Shown one piece after another: positions 8,695 through 16,630 of a DNA stretch of 16,649 nt. Position 1 is the first letter of the stretch; every line of letters begins with the position of its first letter. The stretch spans positions 1 through 16,649 of the forward strand of contig FWCC01000603.1 in assembly GCA_900169235.1 (NCBI GenBank), given 5' to 3'. The translations under genes and the position numbers were made by a program. Under the pieces are notes generated by a model. The model was not told the DNA's origin. It ran no database searches and worked only from the letters and a program-made list of their open reading frames with translations. Source of the DNA: Zarea fungicola (lineage: Eukaryota; Ascomycota; Sordariomycetes; Hypocreales; Cordycipitaceae).

Positions 8695-10248
8695 CTGTAT
8701 CCTAGCCATTGCAGGAGGCCAAGAATTTATTTTCGGCAGCAGGATTAACGAAAAGCTAGTTTAGCTTCTCACATGTTAGCGTTTTAAACTCCATCGGTGG
8801 TTTGCTGTTCCTAACCAACTGCGCATCGACGCGTTGACCACCACCTGTGCTTTTCCGTGATGAAAACAGCCGACACCCAGCGCTTGGCCAGTTCAGTTTT
8901 GGGTTAGCAATACCATTGAATGGGGCTATAACCTTTGTAAAAGGATTATCAAGACTCAATAACTGATTATCGCTCAATCAGAGAACTGCGAATAAAAAAC
9001 ACTGCCTTTTCCATCTGTGTCAACCCTACTAGTCTCCATGTCAGCGACTACGCTCGTTCAGGTCGTCCTATCTCCGACAGCGGAAATGCTTTCCGCGGCA
9101 ATAGATTACTATACGGCCACTAAGTCCGCAATGTACTTTGTGCTTTTCCGGTGGCTCCCAGGGCTGAAGCGTCACCTCAGCTTTCTTCTCCACAATCTCC
9201 ATCAAGCGGCTTACCAACTTTGCTTAACGACTTGGGCGCAACAAACGCCTGATTTCCTAGATGATTAACAGTACATTTACAGGTTAACTAGATTCAATTT
9301 GGTATCTTGGCTCTTTCACTAACTCGCGACTATGACAGCAGCTGAAGTATGCAAATTGCGAAGCACATTCATAGCCATCGCCATTTTGTTCCCTAAATAG
9401 AATCAGATGTTGGCTGCCTTTTTGTATTGGTCCTAGGAATCCGAAACTGTGTTGGCGAACTCTTTTTAGTAAAGAGTGACAATATGTTATATTGAGAGTG
9501 CAATTGTACAGTCTGTGCACTGCACTCAGTACCGGTTCGAGTATGCACTGACTGAATCATGACCAGGTAGAAAGCTGCTTCCAGACCAGGGATGGAAGCA
9601 TGGCATGCGCACGGGGCGGGGCTGTAGATCAATAGTACAATTGGCAAAATCAGTTGTAAATAACACCGAGTGGGGGTGTGGCGCTTTAGGAGAATTGCCC
9701 ATCAATGAGATGTTTTGAAAAAGGGCCCCTGTCTAGCTACTGGTCCCACCAGCCTGAGGGGCGATGCCTGTCGATCCTGTCGAGTCAAGTCTTGACGGTG
9801 CAAATTCGGCCAGATAACTACATGAACTCAAACCCGCAAGTGCATTGTCTGTCGTTTCAAACCTGTCTTACAAACCCGTTGCCCAACACAACAAGTGTCA
9901 TAACACACGTACCCTCATATTGCAAGTGTAAATTTTCTCTGGTGGCTTAAGCAGGCGACAGGTAACAGTTACTAGGATAATTCACTGCGAATCCGACATC
10001 CGAGCATCAGCCTTGAGAGTCTCATACTCTAGCATCATCAATTACTGTCCTGTGCATATTGATTTTGGCGGAGGGAATGGAAATACAACGGGGGAATCTA
10101 GTACAGATCGGTGCCAAATACTGGAGCACTGATTTTATTTCGTCACAGTATATTCAACCAGCGCAGCTAATCGGCGGGTTGTATCAAGAAACTCTCCTGG
10201 CTTGACCCTGCGAGGGCCTCGTGTAGCGACTAGAAACTGAGAATGAAT
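8695..10248. other. 1.55-kb intergenic region between sulfotransferase and chitosanase
   Basis: The two flanking genes converge, so this should be mostly 3' sequence. Frames of 70-85 codons occur on both strands (for example 9017-9268 plus and 8756-8977 minus), none with a recognisable motif. The only notable item is a partial copy of the terminal repeat at 9671-9684. I see no tRNA or other RNA gene. Confidence 0.5.
9671..9684 (+). repeat. Internal partial match to the terminal inverted repeat
   Basis: TGGGGGTGTGGCGC matches the first 14 bases of the left terminal repeat at 12 of 14 positions, in the same orientation, and then diverges. It may be a degenerate terminus of a nested or ancestral element, a subterminal binding site, or coincidence. 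Confidence 0.3.
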
Positions 10249-11155
10249 CTACTCGCCCACTTTAACATCACCACCGATACGTTGAATTAGCTTCTGCCCC
10301 AAATGTGCTATGCTGCTCTCGAATTCACCGAAATTCTGAGCATTCCAACGAGCTCCAAATTGACCGGGAACAGCGTCTTTTCCAGGGAAAGCAATATAGA
10401 GAACATCATTATCATCATGTCCGGAATTGCCATTGACCTGGCTGCCAAAGCAGGCGGTGGCTATGGAGATTGACCCTTCGCCGACCATAGCGCTGCCACT
10501 TTCGTTGTTGCTCTCATCACCCCATAAACCATATATCTACCGAGTGTCTAAGTATTCTCAATGAACTCTTGAAGTAGAGGAAAGTCGGCTCACCAGCTTG
10601 TTGTTGCACACTACAGCCATGATGCTAAGAGGCTCTACCCCGTATTGCTGCGGATCAAAAGTGGTAGATTCAGGTTCCTTACCAGAATTCCCGAAAACCA
10701 CGTAGGGATGTACGAAAGGATCCAAGTCAGTCTGCCCAGTGCCGTAGCTCGCGACAATGTTTGCGAATTTGGTGGGGGGTAGGGGGCTAATGAAGCTGCC
10801 GCAGCGCCCATCATCGGCAGCGCTATTCTGGATCCCATTACAGGCAACATCCATATTCACGAGCTGGCTATTTTTGCCTTGAAGATATATGACCTTGTAG
10901 TCATGCAAGTAATCGCCACAGTAGTCAAAGGCTTTGTCAATCATGCCGTGTTAGCTGGAATTAAAAGTGTTTGGCGAAGAAATGCATACTTCCATCATCA
11001 CCATCAATGCTGTGGAAGCCACCTTTCAAAATGTCATTGCATCGTTCATTGTGGCGAACAGTTTCATAAAAGCTCTTGATGTTGGATGGAAGTTTCTGAG
11101 CATTTGCCAGCGCCGATGCCAAAATGTAGAGAAACTGGAAACTTTTCACCATCAT
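10249..11155 (-). CDS. Secreted endo-chitosanase, glycoside hydrolase family 75 (3 exons)
   Basis: Minus-strand exons 11155-10990, 10931-10594 and 10536-10249 give 263 aa. Intron 1 (58 nt) has donor GTATGC and branch GCTAAC; intron 2 (57 nt) has donor GTGAGC and acceptor GGTAG. The leader (MMVKSFQFLYILASALANAQ) is a typical signal peptide; a second ATG at 11152 is an equally possible start. GH75 blocks follow in order: YETVRHNERCNDILKGGF, DYCGDYL, LVNMDVACNGIQ..ADDGRCG, FVHPYVVFGN, FDPQQYGVEPLSIMAVVCNN, GLWGDES, MVGEGSISIATACFG and GNSGHDDNDVLYIAF. Asp175 in WGDES and Glu188 in VGEGS sit where the family's catalytic Asp and Glu are found. The enzyme cleaves chitosan outside the cell, with roles in nutrient use or wall remodelling. 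All motifs and splice sites are intact. It has no obvious link to the metabolite-type genes, which suggests unrelated cargo. Confidence 0.93.
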
Positions 11156-11699
11156 AATGTATTGTCGTCTGAGTTTGGAAGAACAGGCCAGGTGAGGCCA
11201 CCATGCTAGCAGAGGGTCTTTGTATACTAACTAGTTGATTATCTACCGAGATGATTTTAAAACGTTACGTTGCTTTGAGCGTCGGCTCGAGAAGTTGACT
11301 TTCCTAGGAATTGATATAAGGACCTATACCATAAACAAGTCTTCCATTAATGCCGACCTTTGCCGGTGGCTAGGCACACTTCCGGTACATATTAATCTAC
11401 GAAAGAAATAACTAAAATTACATTCGCGCGCGTTCACTGGTGGACAATCTATAGCAAGCGGCATCAAGGTGTATAATGGCGACCTACTAGCAAAGGATCT
11501 TTTTGCTGCTATTCATATTGCAACCGAGAGGTGTAACTGTACGGTCAAATATCTTTAAATAATCTGAAAACACCCCGCTAAGCTCACGGCAATGCCAACG
11601 GTTTTCTTCAGACGATTGCACAGATAGAGTCTATCTTGGTCCCAAGTTTGAGAGAACTATTGACCTAGAACGTTTTCTATATTGGCTGGCTGAAAATAT
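11156..11699. other. Upstream region of the chitosanase, no gene seen
   Basis: This stretch holds the probable chitosanase promoter (minus strand) and the 3' edge of the oxysterol-binding-protein remnant. No ORF with recognisable content and no clear TATA or CCAAT pair was found. Confidence 0.4.
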
Positions 11700-12290
11700 T
11701 TCTTTGCATAGTGTGTCAGCTTCAGTCATCTCTGCCTTCCTCGAACCAAATCTCCAGAGGCCTCCTTCTTGCCACGCACTCCGTCGAGGGGAACACCACC
11801 AGCGACACCACGGTTGAGCAATACCGCATCAGTGCTATTACCATCCACTGTAGTGAAATAGCGATGGTCCCACATACTTTTCTCCGTGATTTCCCTGTGT
11901 AGCACAGCGCGCTGTGCATTTCCAATTTTGGCCTTGGCCTTCTCGACGGAGACAATGGCCATGTCACCATTCTGGATGCCTGCGGCAACCTTGGCCCACG
12001 CGCGGCGTGATTCGAGAGGTGTTGCTCGTCCAGTGCTGCTAACTTGAGCTTTGTTTGTTTCGTCTTCTTACCGTCATATTCCTCTACAATATTATTTAAG
12101 CTCTCGGCGGCTCCGGAGTAAAACTCAAGCTTGCCTGTCCATTGCCCACGAACGTTAAAGAGCACCTCCTTTTCTTTTGTCAGTTGCGTAAATTGTAGCG
12201 ATGATGGTGTGTTTCTTTCCCGAGAGCAACTCCATGCCGCTGTATTTAATCCTGCTACTGAGTCCGCTAGAGCTGGTAATGTAGCTAAGT
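11700..12290 (-). pseudogene. Oxysterol-binding protein (Osh/Kes1-like) C-terminal remnant with three frameshifts
   Basis: Pieces of the C-terminal OSBP domain lie in order on the minus strand but in changing frames: SYITSSSGLSSRIKYSG and LLSGKKHTIIATIYATDKRK; after a shift near 12166-12176, VLFNVRGQWTGKLEF ... LKLAALDEQ; after a shift near 12012-12022, LESRRAWAKVAAGIQNGDM, then VEKAKAKIGNAQRA and MWDHRYFT; after a shift near 11759-11770, GLWRFGSRKAEMTEA. These match the sheet end and C-terminal helices of fungal Osh4/Kes1-type sterol/PI4P transfer proteins (LESRRAW, NAQR and GGxWRF are typical). The N-terminal half, including the lid and the EQVSHHPP signature, is absent, so this is a 5'-truncated, decayed copy. 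No intact paralogue is in the window. It was probably picked up as a genomic fragment. Confidence 0.85.
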
Positions 12291-13141
12291 AGCATCGCCC
12301 TGACAAACAAGGAGCAATGCAGTTCTCTAGCTACGTCACAGTGCTCCAGTAGTTTAATAATCTTCCCAACCCTTACTCCTAGCGAGTCCGGCGACGGGCT
12401 AACAAGACTACGTTCGGACTTGCGGCATCAGACCATCAATACCTATGAGTTTGCGTCTGCAGTCCATCGCAACGAGCTTAAATGACTGTTAAATTCTTTC
12501 TTGAAACTTATTATTATAAGCGCTGCACTGTGTTGGAAAATGCACCCTCTACAGCGCAAGGTGTAAGCGGCAACTAACTTGTATTCAAGATTACGCTTTA
12601 CTCGGCCAGTACGTAAGAAGCGCCAGTCAACCTCCCCATGCTACGGGGAGTTGGTTATTTATATTTCCCCACGAAATTACTCTCGGTTACTTTCACTAGT
12701 CCTAGTTACGATCACGTAGTCAGTTTGGCAGGAGCTACGTTTGTCTTGTAAATAGGCGGTTCTACTGGCTGAATCGCAGTGACAGACGTAGGGCCGATAT
12801 TAAAGCTTTAGTTAATTCTTCTCCAAGGAAACGAGGTAAGTTCCTACCCCCTATGTTTGAAGACAAAAAATATTACTACAACATGACCGCGAACAAAGGC
12901 CGCTTAGTAATGTAATGATTCCGTTCTATCTGAGGTCATGGCCGAGCGTTGCAACCGCTATAGGTTACTGATTGCCTAAATCCGATCGCGAAGTCCGAAC
13001 TTTCTGCGTATACTATACAGTGCGTGGTCTACTTCATTCATCCGCGAGCCGAACGTCTATAAAAACGGCATTCTTTTATGCACGAGAAATACTGTCAAAC
13101 CGATAGGACATTCTGACAGTACAATTCTTTTTGCCATCAAC
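12291..13141. other. 0.85-kb intergenic region upstream of the RidA gene
   Basis: No coding frame of note. It holds an imperfect hairpin at about 12628-12653 (CTCCCC...GGGGAG core, 7-base loop, one bulge). TATAAAAA at 13058-13065, 77 bp before the RidA ATG, is a good TATA-box candidate. Confidence 0.45.
13058..13065 (+). promoter_or_regulatory. TATA box of the RidA gene
   Basis: TATAAAAA lies 77 bp upstream of the ATG at 13142, a usual distance for a TATA box with a leader of about 45-50 nt. Confidence 0.5.
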
Positions 13142-13645
13142 ATGAGGCCCAACCTGTGCCTACTAATGACCTCTGCTTCTTTCTCAGCGGTTCTTGCACA
13201 AGCCAGCCGTGAAGAATATACCCGAAACCATGAAAATGGCAACAAAAAATGGCAGATATCATTCGCCCAAACTCCTGGGGTCGGTGGAGACATTGCAAAG
13301 CAGTACCACTATTCTCAGATTTCCCGCGTTGGCCCATTCGTGTTTCCCGCCGGTCAAGGTCCCGTTGACAGCGCAGGGAATATCCCAAAGGGTATGAAAG
13401 CACAGGTGAATCAATCCATGGCCAACCTAGATATTGTTCTTGCCTACTCGGGCATAACGTGGGACGATGTTTACTTTGTGCGGTCTTTCACAAAGGGCAA
13501 TATTACTGAGGCTCTTCTTGAGATATCCGACCAACTCCGCACTCGCTCAAACAAGTCGTTCGCTAGGACTATGGTTGGGGTGACTGAGTTGACTGGAGGA
13601 CCTGAGATGCTGGTGGAAATTGAAATATCTGGTTTTAAAGCTTAA
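13142..13645 (+). CDS. RidA (YjgF/YER057c/UK114)-family protein with N-terminal signal peptide
   Basis: Single exon, 167 aa. Residues about 25-167 form a RidA fold: YSQISRVGPFVFPAGQGPVDSAGN (57-80), QVNQSMANLDIVLAYSGITWDDVYFVRSF (88-116), FARTMVGVTELTGGPEMLVEIEISG (140-164). Arg142 in FARTMVGV is at the place of the arginine that binds the substrate carboxylate in imine/enamine deaminases of the family, and the acidic residue in VEIE is kept. The first 20 or so residues (MRPNLCLLMTSASFSAVLAQA) look like a cleavable secretion signal, and three N-glycosylation sequons (N90, N120, N137) follow. RidA proteins are normally cytosolic or mitochondrial, so secretion would be unusual. A mitochondrial leader is less likely because the segment carries a single Arg near the start. 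RidA-type genes also occur in fungal metabolite clusters. The frame is intact; the substrate is unknown. Confidence 0.85.
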   Translation: MRPNLCLLMTSASFSAVLAQASREEYTRNHENGNKKWQISFAQTPGVGGDIAKQYHYSQISRVGPFVFPAGQGPVDSAGNIPKGMKAQVNQSMANLDIVLAYSGITWDDVYFVRSFTKGNITEALLEISDQLRTRSNKSFARTMVGVTELTGGPEMLVEIEISGFKA

Positions 13646-14363
13646 ATACATTGAAACCGCCGCGCATCAGAGAATCGTATTTTTCGACAATTTCCGGTGG
13701 AAGCTTGGCACTAGCTACGACTTTATCGTATGCAAATAATTTCATGGCAAATTCTGTTCTCACCTTTATTACATTTCATATGCATCTGACGCTTCATAGA
13801 ATTTCTATAGGCGGAAGACGTTGGAATTAAATTTGTCAGTATGACGACCAGGGCGAAGATGCCCGCCTGCAAGGGGTTGGCAATACTATGTAGAATACCG
13901 AAGCATTTTAGGATCGATGTCCAGTGGATTGCAAAACACTTTACAGCACAGTTGGAGTAAGCATGCATATACAAATGCGTGTTTTAGGATATAGGCAGGG
14001 CTGTGGACGTCGTTATACTGCTCAGTCTCGTGCCGTCAGGGAGCGGCCATTGGGGATCGACAACGGATATAGTGAACATTCAAAATCCGAAGGCTTCAAA
14101 CTCCGGCCATGATCTCTCCACCATCTGTGATATATTGTACCGTCAGATTTTCCCGGCGGAGATGCGGAGGTGCGGAGGTACGGAGGTACTGCGTTGGCAA
14201 CTTAATATGCCTGGCGCCAGTGCGGATGGCCGCGACATGTACACAAGTAATTGATGCATAAGTACGCCGTCCTTTCCGAACACTTATTTACTTTAACTCC
14301 ATGAATCCGCCATAATTTATTACACTTTGCTGCATCTATTTGTTCAAACATAGACTGTGAAAA
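13646..14363. other. 0.7-kb intergenic region with SDR promoter
   Basis: No gene is recognisable. The region contains the four-copy CGGAG array (14157-14188) and the immediate SDR upstream sequence. Confidence 0.45.
14157..14188 (+). promoter_or_regulatory. Four-fold 8-bp CGGAG array, putative Zn2Cys6 factor binding site
   Basis: CGGAG begins at 14157, 14165, 14173 and 14181 in the same orientation at an exact 8-bp period (CGGAGATG, CGGAGGTG, CGGAGGTA, CGGAGGTA). This gives CGG half-sites spaced by 5 bp. Fungal Zn2Cys6 regulators bind CGG triplets with factor-specific spacing. The array lies about 180-200 bp upstream of the SDR start, a normal operator position. It could also be a simple microsatellite. 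Confidence 0.45.
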
Positions 14364-15161
14364 ATGTCCAAGTACAATAAGCTTCAGGGCACCCTCGTCC
14401 TTGTTGTTGGCGGCTCCTCTGGCATTGGTTATTCTGTCGCTGAAGCCGCCCTTGAAAGCGGTGCAACCGTCTGGATCAGCTCTTCTAATCAGGATAAAAT
14501 TGACGCAGCGGTGGCGAAGCTCGACAAGCACGCCCGCACCATTGGCCAGGAGCCAATGGCATACGGCAAAGCCTGCGACTTGGCTCACAATGCAGAGGCC
14601 AACATCATCGCCCTACTTGACTTTGTGACAGTCAACAAAGCGCACAAGCTTAACCACATTGTATTTACCGCCGGCGATGCCCTGAGCGTGATCCCTGTGC
14701 GGGCCGGTACCGCAGAGACCATCTTCGCTTCGTTTAGCGTGCGCGTCATCGGTGCGTTGCTCATCGCAAAGCATATCCCCGAGTACATGATACACTCGAA
14801 CAAATCGTCTTTTACATTAACTGGCGGTACACTCGGCACCCGACCTGTCCCCGGCACGGGGCTTGTGGCTGGCTACACGGCGGCGATCGAAGGTTATGCG
14901 CGCGGATTAGCCGTGGACCTCAAGCCGATCCGCGTGAATGCGGTGCAGGCGGGCGCAATACGCACGCCGTTACTCGCCGCGATGGCACCGCAGCTGGACA
15001 TGTATGCCAAGGACACCATCACAGGTACGGTGGGCAGGCCGGAGGAAATTGCCGAAGCATACTTGTATCTCATGAAAGACTCGTTCATTACCGCCGCTGT
15101 CATTGAGTCTAGCGGAGGACGCAATGTCGGCCAGAGTCAAGCGGTCTCCGAGTTTAATTAA
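14364..15161 (+). CDS. Atypical short-chain dehydrogenase/reductase without the canonical YxxxK
   Basis: Single exon, 265 aa, with the Rossmann-fold SDR plan. The dinucleotide loop is GGSSGIG at 16-22, FTAGD (101-105) stands in place of the NNAG strand motif, and the end is typical (GRPEEIAEAYLYL, then IESSGG). The catalytic region reads VAGYTAAIEGYARGLAVDL (168-186). Counting back from the conserved Arg180 helix position places Val168 where the catalytic Tyr and Thr172 where the Lys should be. The only nearby Tyr (171) is followed by Ile175, not Lys. The same VAGY...RGLAVDLKPIRVN pattern is common in a fungal SDR subgroup, so this is probably a subgroup property rather than damage; those proteins may use other residues or have a non-redox role. 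The start has A at -3 and the frame is intact. The CGGAG array lies upstream and an alpha/beta hydrolase follows in the same direction. Confidence 0.85.
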   Translation: MSKYNKLQGTLVLVVGGSSGIGYSVAEAALESGATVWISSSNQDKIDAAVAKLDKHARTIGQEPMAYGKACDLAHNAEANIIALLDFVTVNKAHKLNHIVFTAGDALSVIPVRAGTAETIFASFSVRVIGALLIAKHIPEYMIHSNKSSFTLTGGTLGTRPVPGTGLVAGYTAAIEGYARGLAVDLKPIRVNAVQAGAIRTPLLAAMAPQLDMYAKDTITGTVGRPEEIAEAYLYLMKDSFITAAVIESSGGRNVGQSQAVSEFN

Positions 15162-15567
15162 AACAGAGCGCGCAGATGCTTCTTTACTTTTCACAGCAGT
15201 TACAGCAGCTTCGTCCTGTCGGATGGTTCTTGGGAAACCGAGTCAGGGAACAGAAGGGGGTTTGGGGATAAGTGGGGAGATAAACTTATGATTGAAGAAA
15301 GGGATAATGCTTATACTTAAAACATGAAACGAGCATTTACTGCTACGAATCTCCGGCGCCATGTCTCAGGGCATCAGGCTGGCGCCTCCACTTACAGATG
15401 CTGATGCTGACGTGGTGCCCACTAGTGAGCACTTATTTACACCCCGAGAGCTTCAGCCTTACTGCGTATGCGTCTATAAATAATGCTGGCTGCCTGTAAA
15501 CGTCCCGAGTTCTAAATATTTTTTGAACAGTGGAGTTCTCCAATATTCTTCGACATCTCGATTTACA
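15162..15567 (+). promoter_or_regulatory. SDR-hydrolase intergenic region with TATA box
   Basis: This 406-bp spacer separates two same-direction genes and probably carries both the SDR 3' end and the hydrolase promoter. TATAAATA at 15475-15482 lies about 90 bp before the ATG. A short ATG frame (15483-15515, 10 codons plus stop) lies between them and could be a uORF if transcription starts early. CTCCG at 15349-15353 is the reverse complement of a CGGAG half-site. Confidence 0.45.
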
Positions 15568-16452
15568 ATGGCGCCGGTTGCTCTGCCACCCGGGGTGTAC
15601 ACTTTCCCGGTACCGGGCATCACTCTTACCTACACTGTTAAAGGCTCAGGCCCAATACTCTTCATTCAGGCCGCTGGATGGGGTATTTCCTCACAGTATC
15701 TGCAGATTGGGCTTGCAGCTCTCAAAGAACATTTCACCCTGGTTTACCCAGAACCACGTGGGTCTGGTACCTCATCACGACCTGATGACCCAGAGGACAT
15801 GAGAACGTCTGTCATGGCGGACGACATTGAGAGGCTCCGGACTCACCTCAAGCTAGATGAGATTGACCTTGTCGGTCACTCTAACGGCGGCGCTATTGCA
15901 CTAGCCTATGCAGAGCGCTACCCTAGTGCTGTGAGGAAGCTGATTCTAGTGACACACTGGCTTGCAGGCTACGATGACTCTGCAGTGTGGAAGAGGTTCC
16001 TCGAGGAGCGCCGCGACATGCCTGCCTATAAAAAGGCATTTGCTGCCTTTAAGGTGTCAGAAGATCGCGGGCCCGACGACCCCCCTTTATCTGACGACGC
16101 GTGGTATGAGCATTTAAGAGATTCTATTTCATTTTACATCGCCGACGTGGAAAATCAGTACCACATATTTGTCAAGGCCATGGGAGTGCCATCGCGCTGG
16201 GTGGGCAAGGCACAGAGTGCAGCAGACAAGAAAGAAAAGCTCAATCTATACGCGCATCTGGATAAGGTAACGGCAAAGACGCTATGCTTAGGGTGTTCGG
16301 AAGACCCTATTTGCTCGGAGAATGTGTCGCGTGTAACGGCGGAAGGCATTCCTGGAGCAGCGGTAGCAATTATTCAAGGCGTTGGGCATTTTCCGTGGAT
16401 TGAGAGGCCCGATGAGTTTTTTCCTGAAATTAGAAAGTTTATAGAGCAATGA
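15568..16452 (+). CDS. Alpha/beta-fold hydrolase
   Basis: Single exon, 294 aa from the ATG at 15568 (ACAATGG, good context); the frame is open a little further upstream but without an ATG. The nucleophile elbow is GHSNGG with Ser105. Asp246 in GCSEDPIC and His274 in GVGHFPW complete a plausible Ser-Asp-His triad at the usual spacing. Strand beta-3 and the oxyanion turn read ILFIQAAGWG instead of the common HGxP/HGG. The cap runs from about 135 to 225. The overall plan resembles proline iminopeptidase/epoxide-hydrolase-like members, which hydrolyse esters, amides, lactones or epoxides; the substrate cannot be assigned. The gene lies downstream of the SDR in the same direction with its own TATA box and is the last gene before the right terminal repeat. 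The frame is complete. Confidence 0.85.
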   Translation: MAPVALPPGVYTFPVPGITLTYTVKGSGPILFIQAAGWGISSQYLQIGLAALKEHFTLVYPEPRGSGTSSRPDDPEDMRTSVMADDIERLRTHLKLDEIDLVGHSNGGAIALAYAERYPSAVRKLILVTHWLAGYDDSAVWKRFLEERRDMPAYKKAFAAFKVSEDRGPDDPPLSDDAWYEHLRDSISFYIADVENQYHIFVKAMGVPSRWVGKAQSAADKKEKLNLYAHLDKVTAKTLCLGCSEDPICSENVSRVTAEGIPGAAVAIIQGVGHFPWIERPDEFFPEIRKFIEQ

Positions 16453-16615
16453 AGGTCTACAGTTAGCGAAAAATTATGGACACTACTCAGGATTAGAGTG
16501 AATTCACACGCCTAGTCTCGATTGATATGCGTCAATACCGAGCCAATACCGGTTAATCGCGACATATTGCTTTCTAAATCATCGCCATCGCGGCCCTAAA
16601 GCAACCTCTGCTGGG

Positions 16616-16629
16616 CTATAAATAATGCT
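16616..16629 (+). promoter_or_regulatory. TATA-like sequence abutting the right terminus
   Basis: CTATAAATAATGCT here is identical to 14 bp in the hydrolase promoter at 15474-15487 and ends one base before the right terminal repeat. It points outward and could act as a promoter on flanking DNA. A shared AT-rich 14-mer within 16 kb can arise by chance. Confidence 0.25.
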
Positions 16630-16630
16630 C

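Noticed and set aside
9525..9545. tRNA-like B box (GGTTCGAGT)
   Set aside because: No matching A box, acceptor stem or anticodon arm could be built around it.
12628..12653. Hairpin with CTCCCC/GGGGAG stem as a terminator or small RNA
   Set aside because: The stem is short with a bulge, has no U-tract and lies far from any gene 3' end; fungal genes do not use such terminators.
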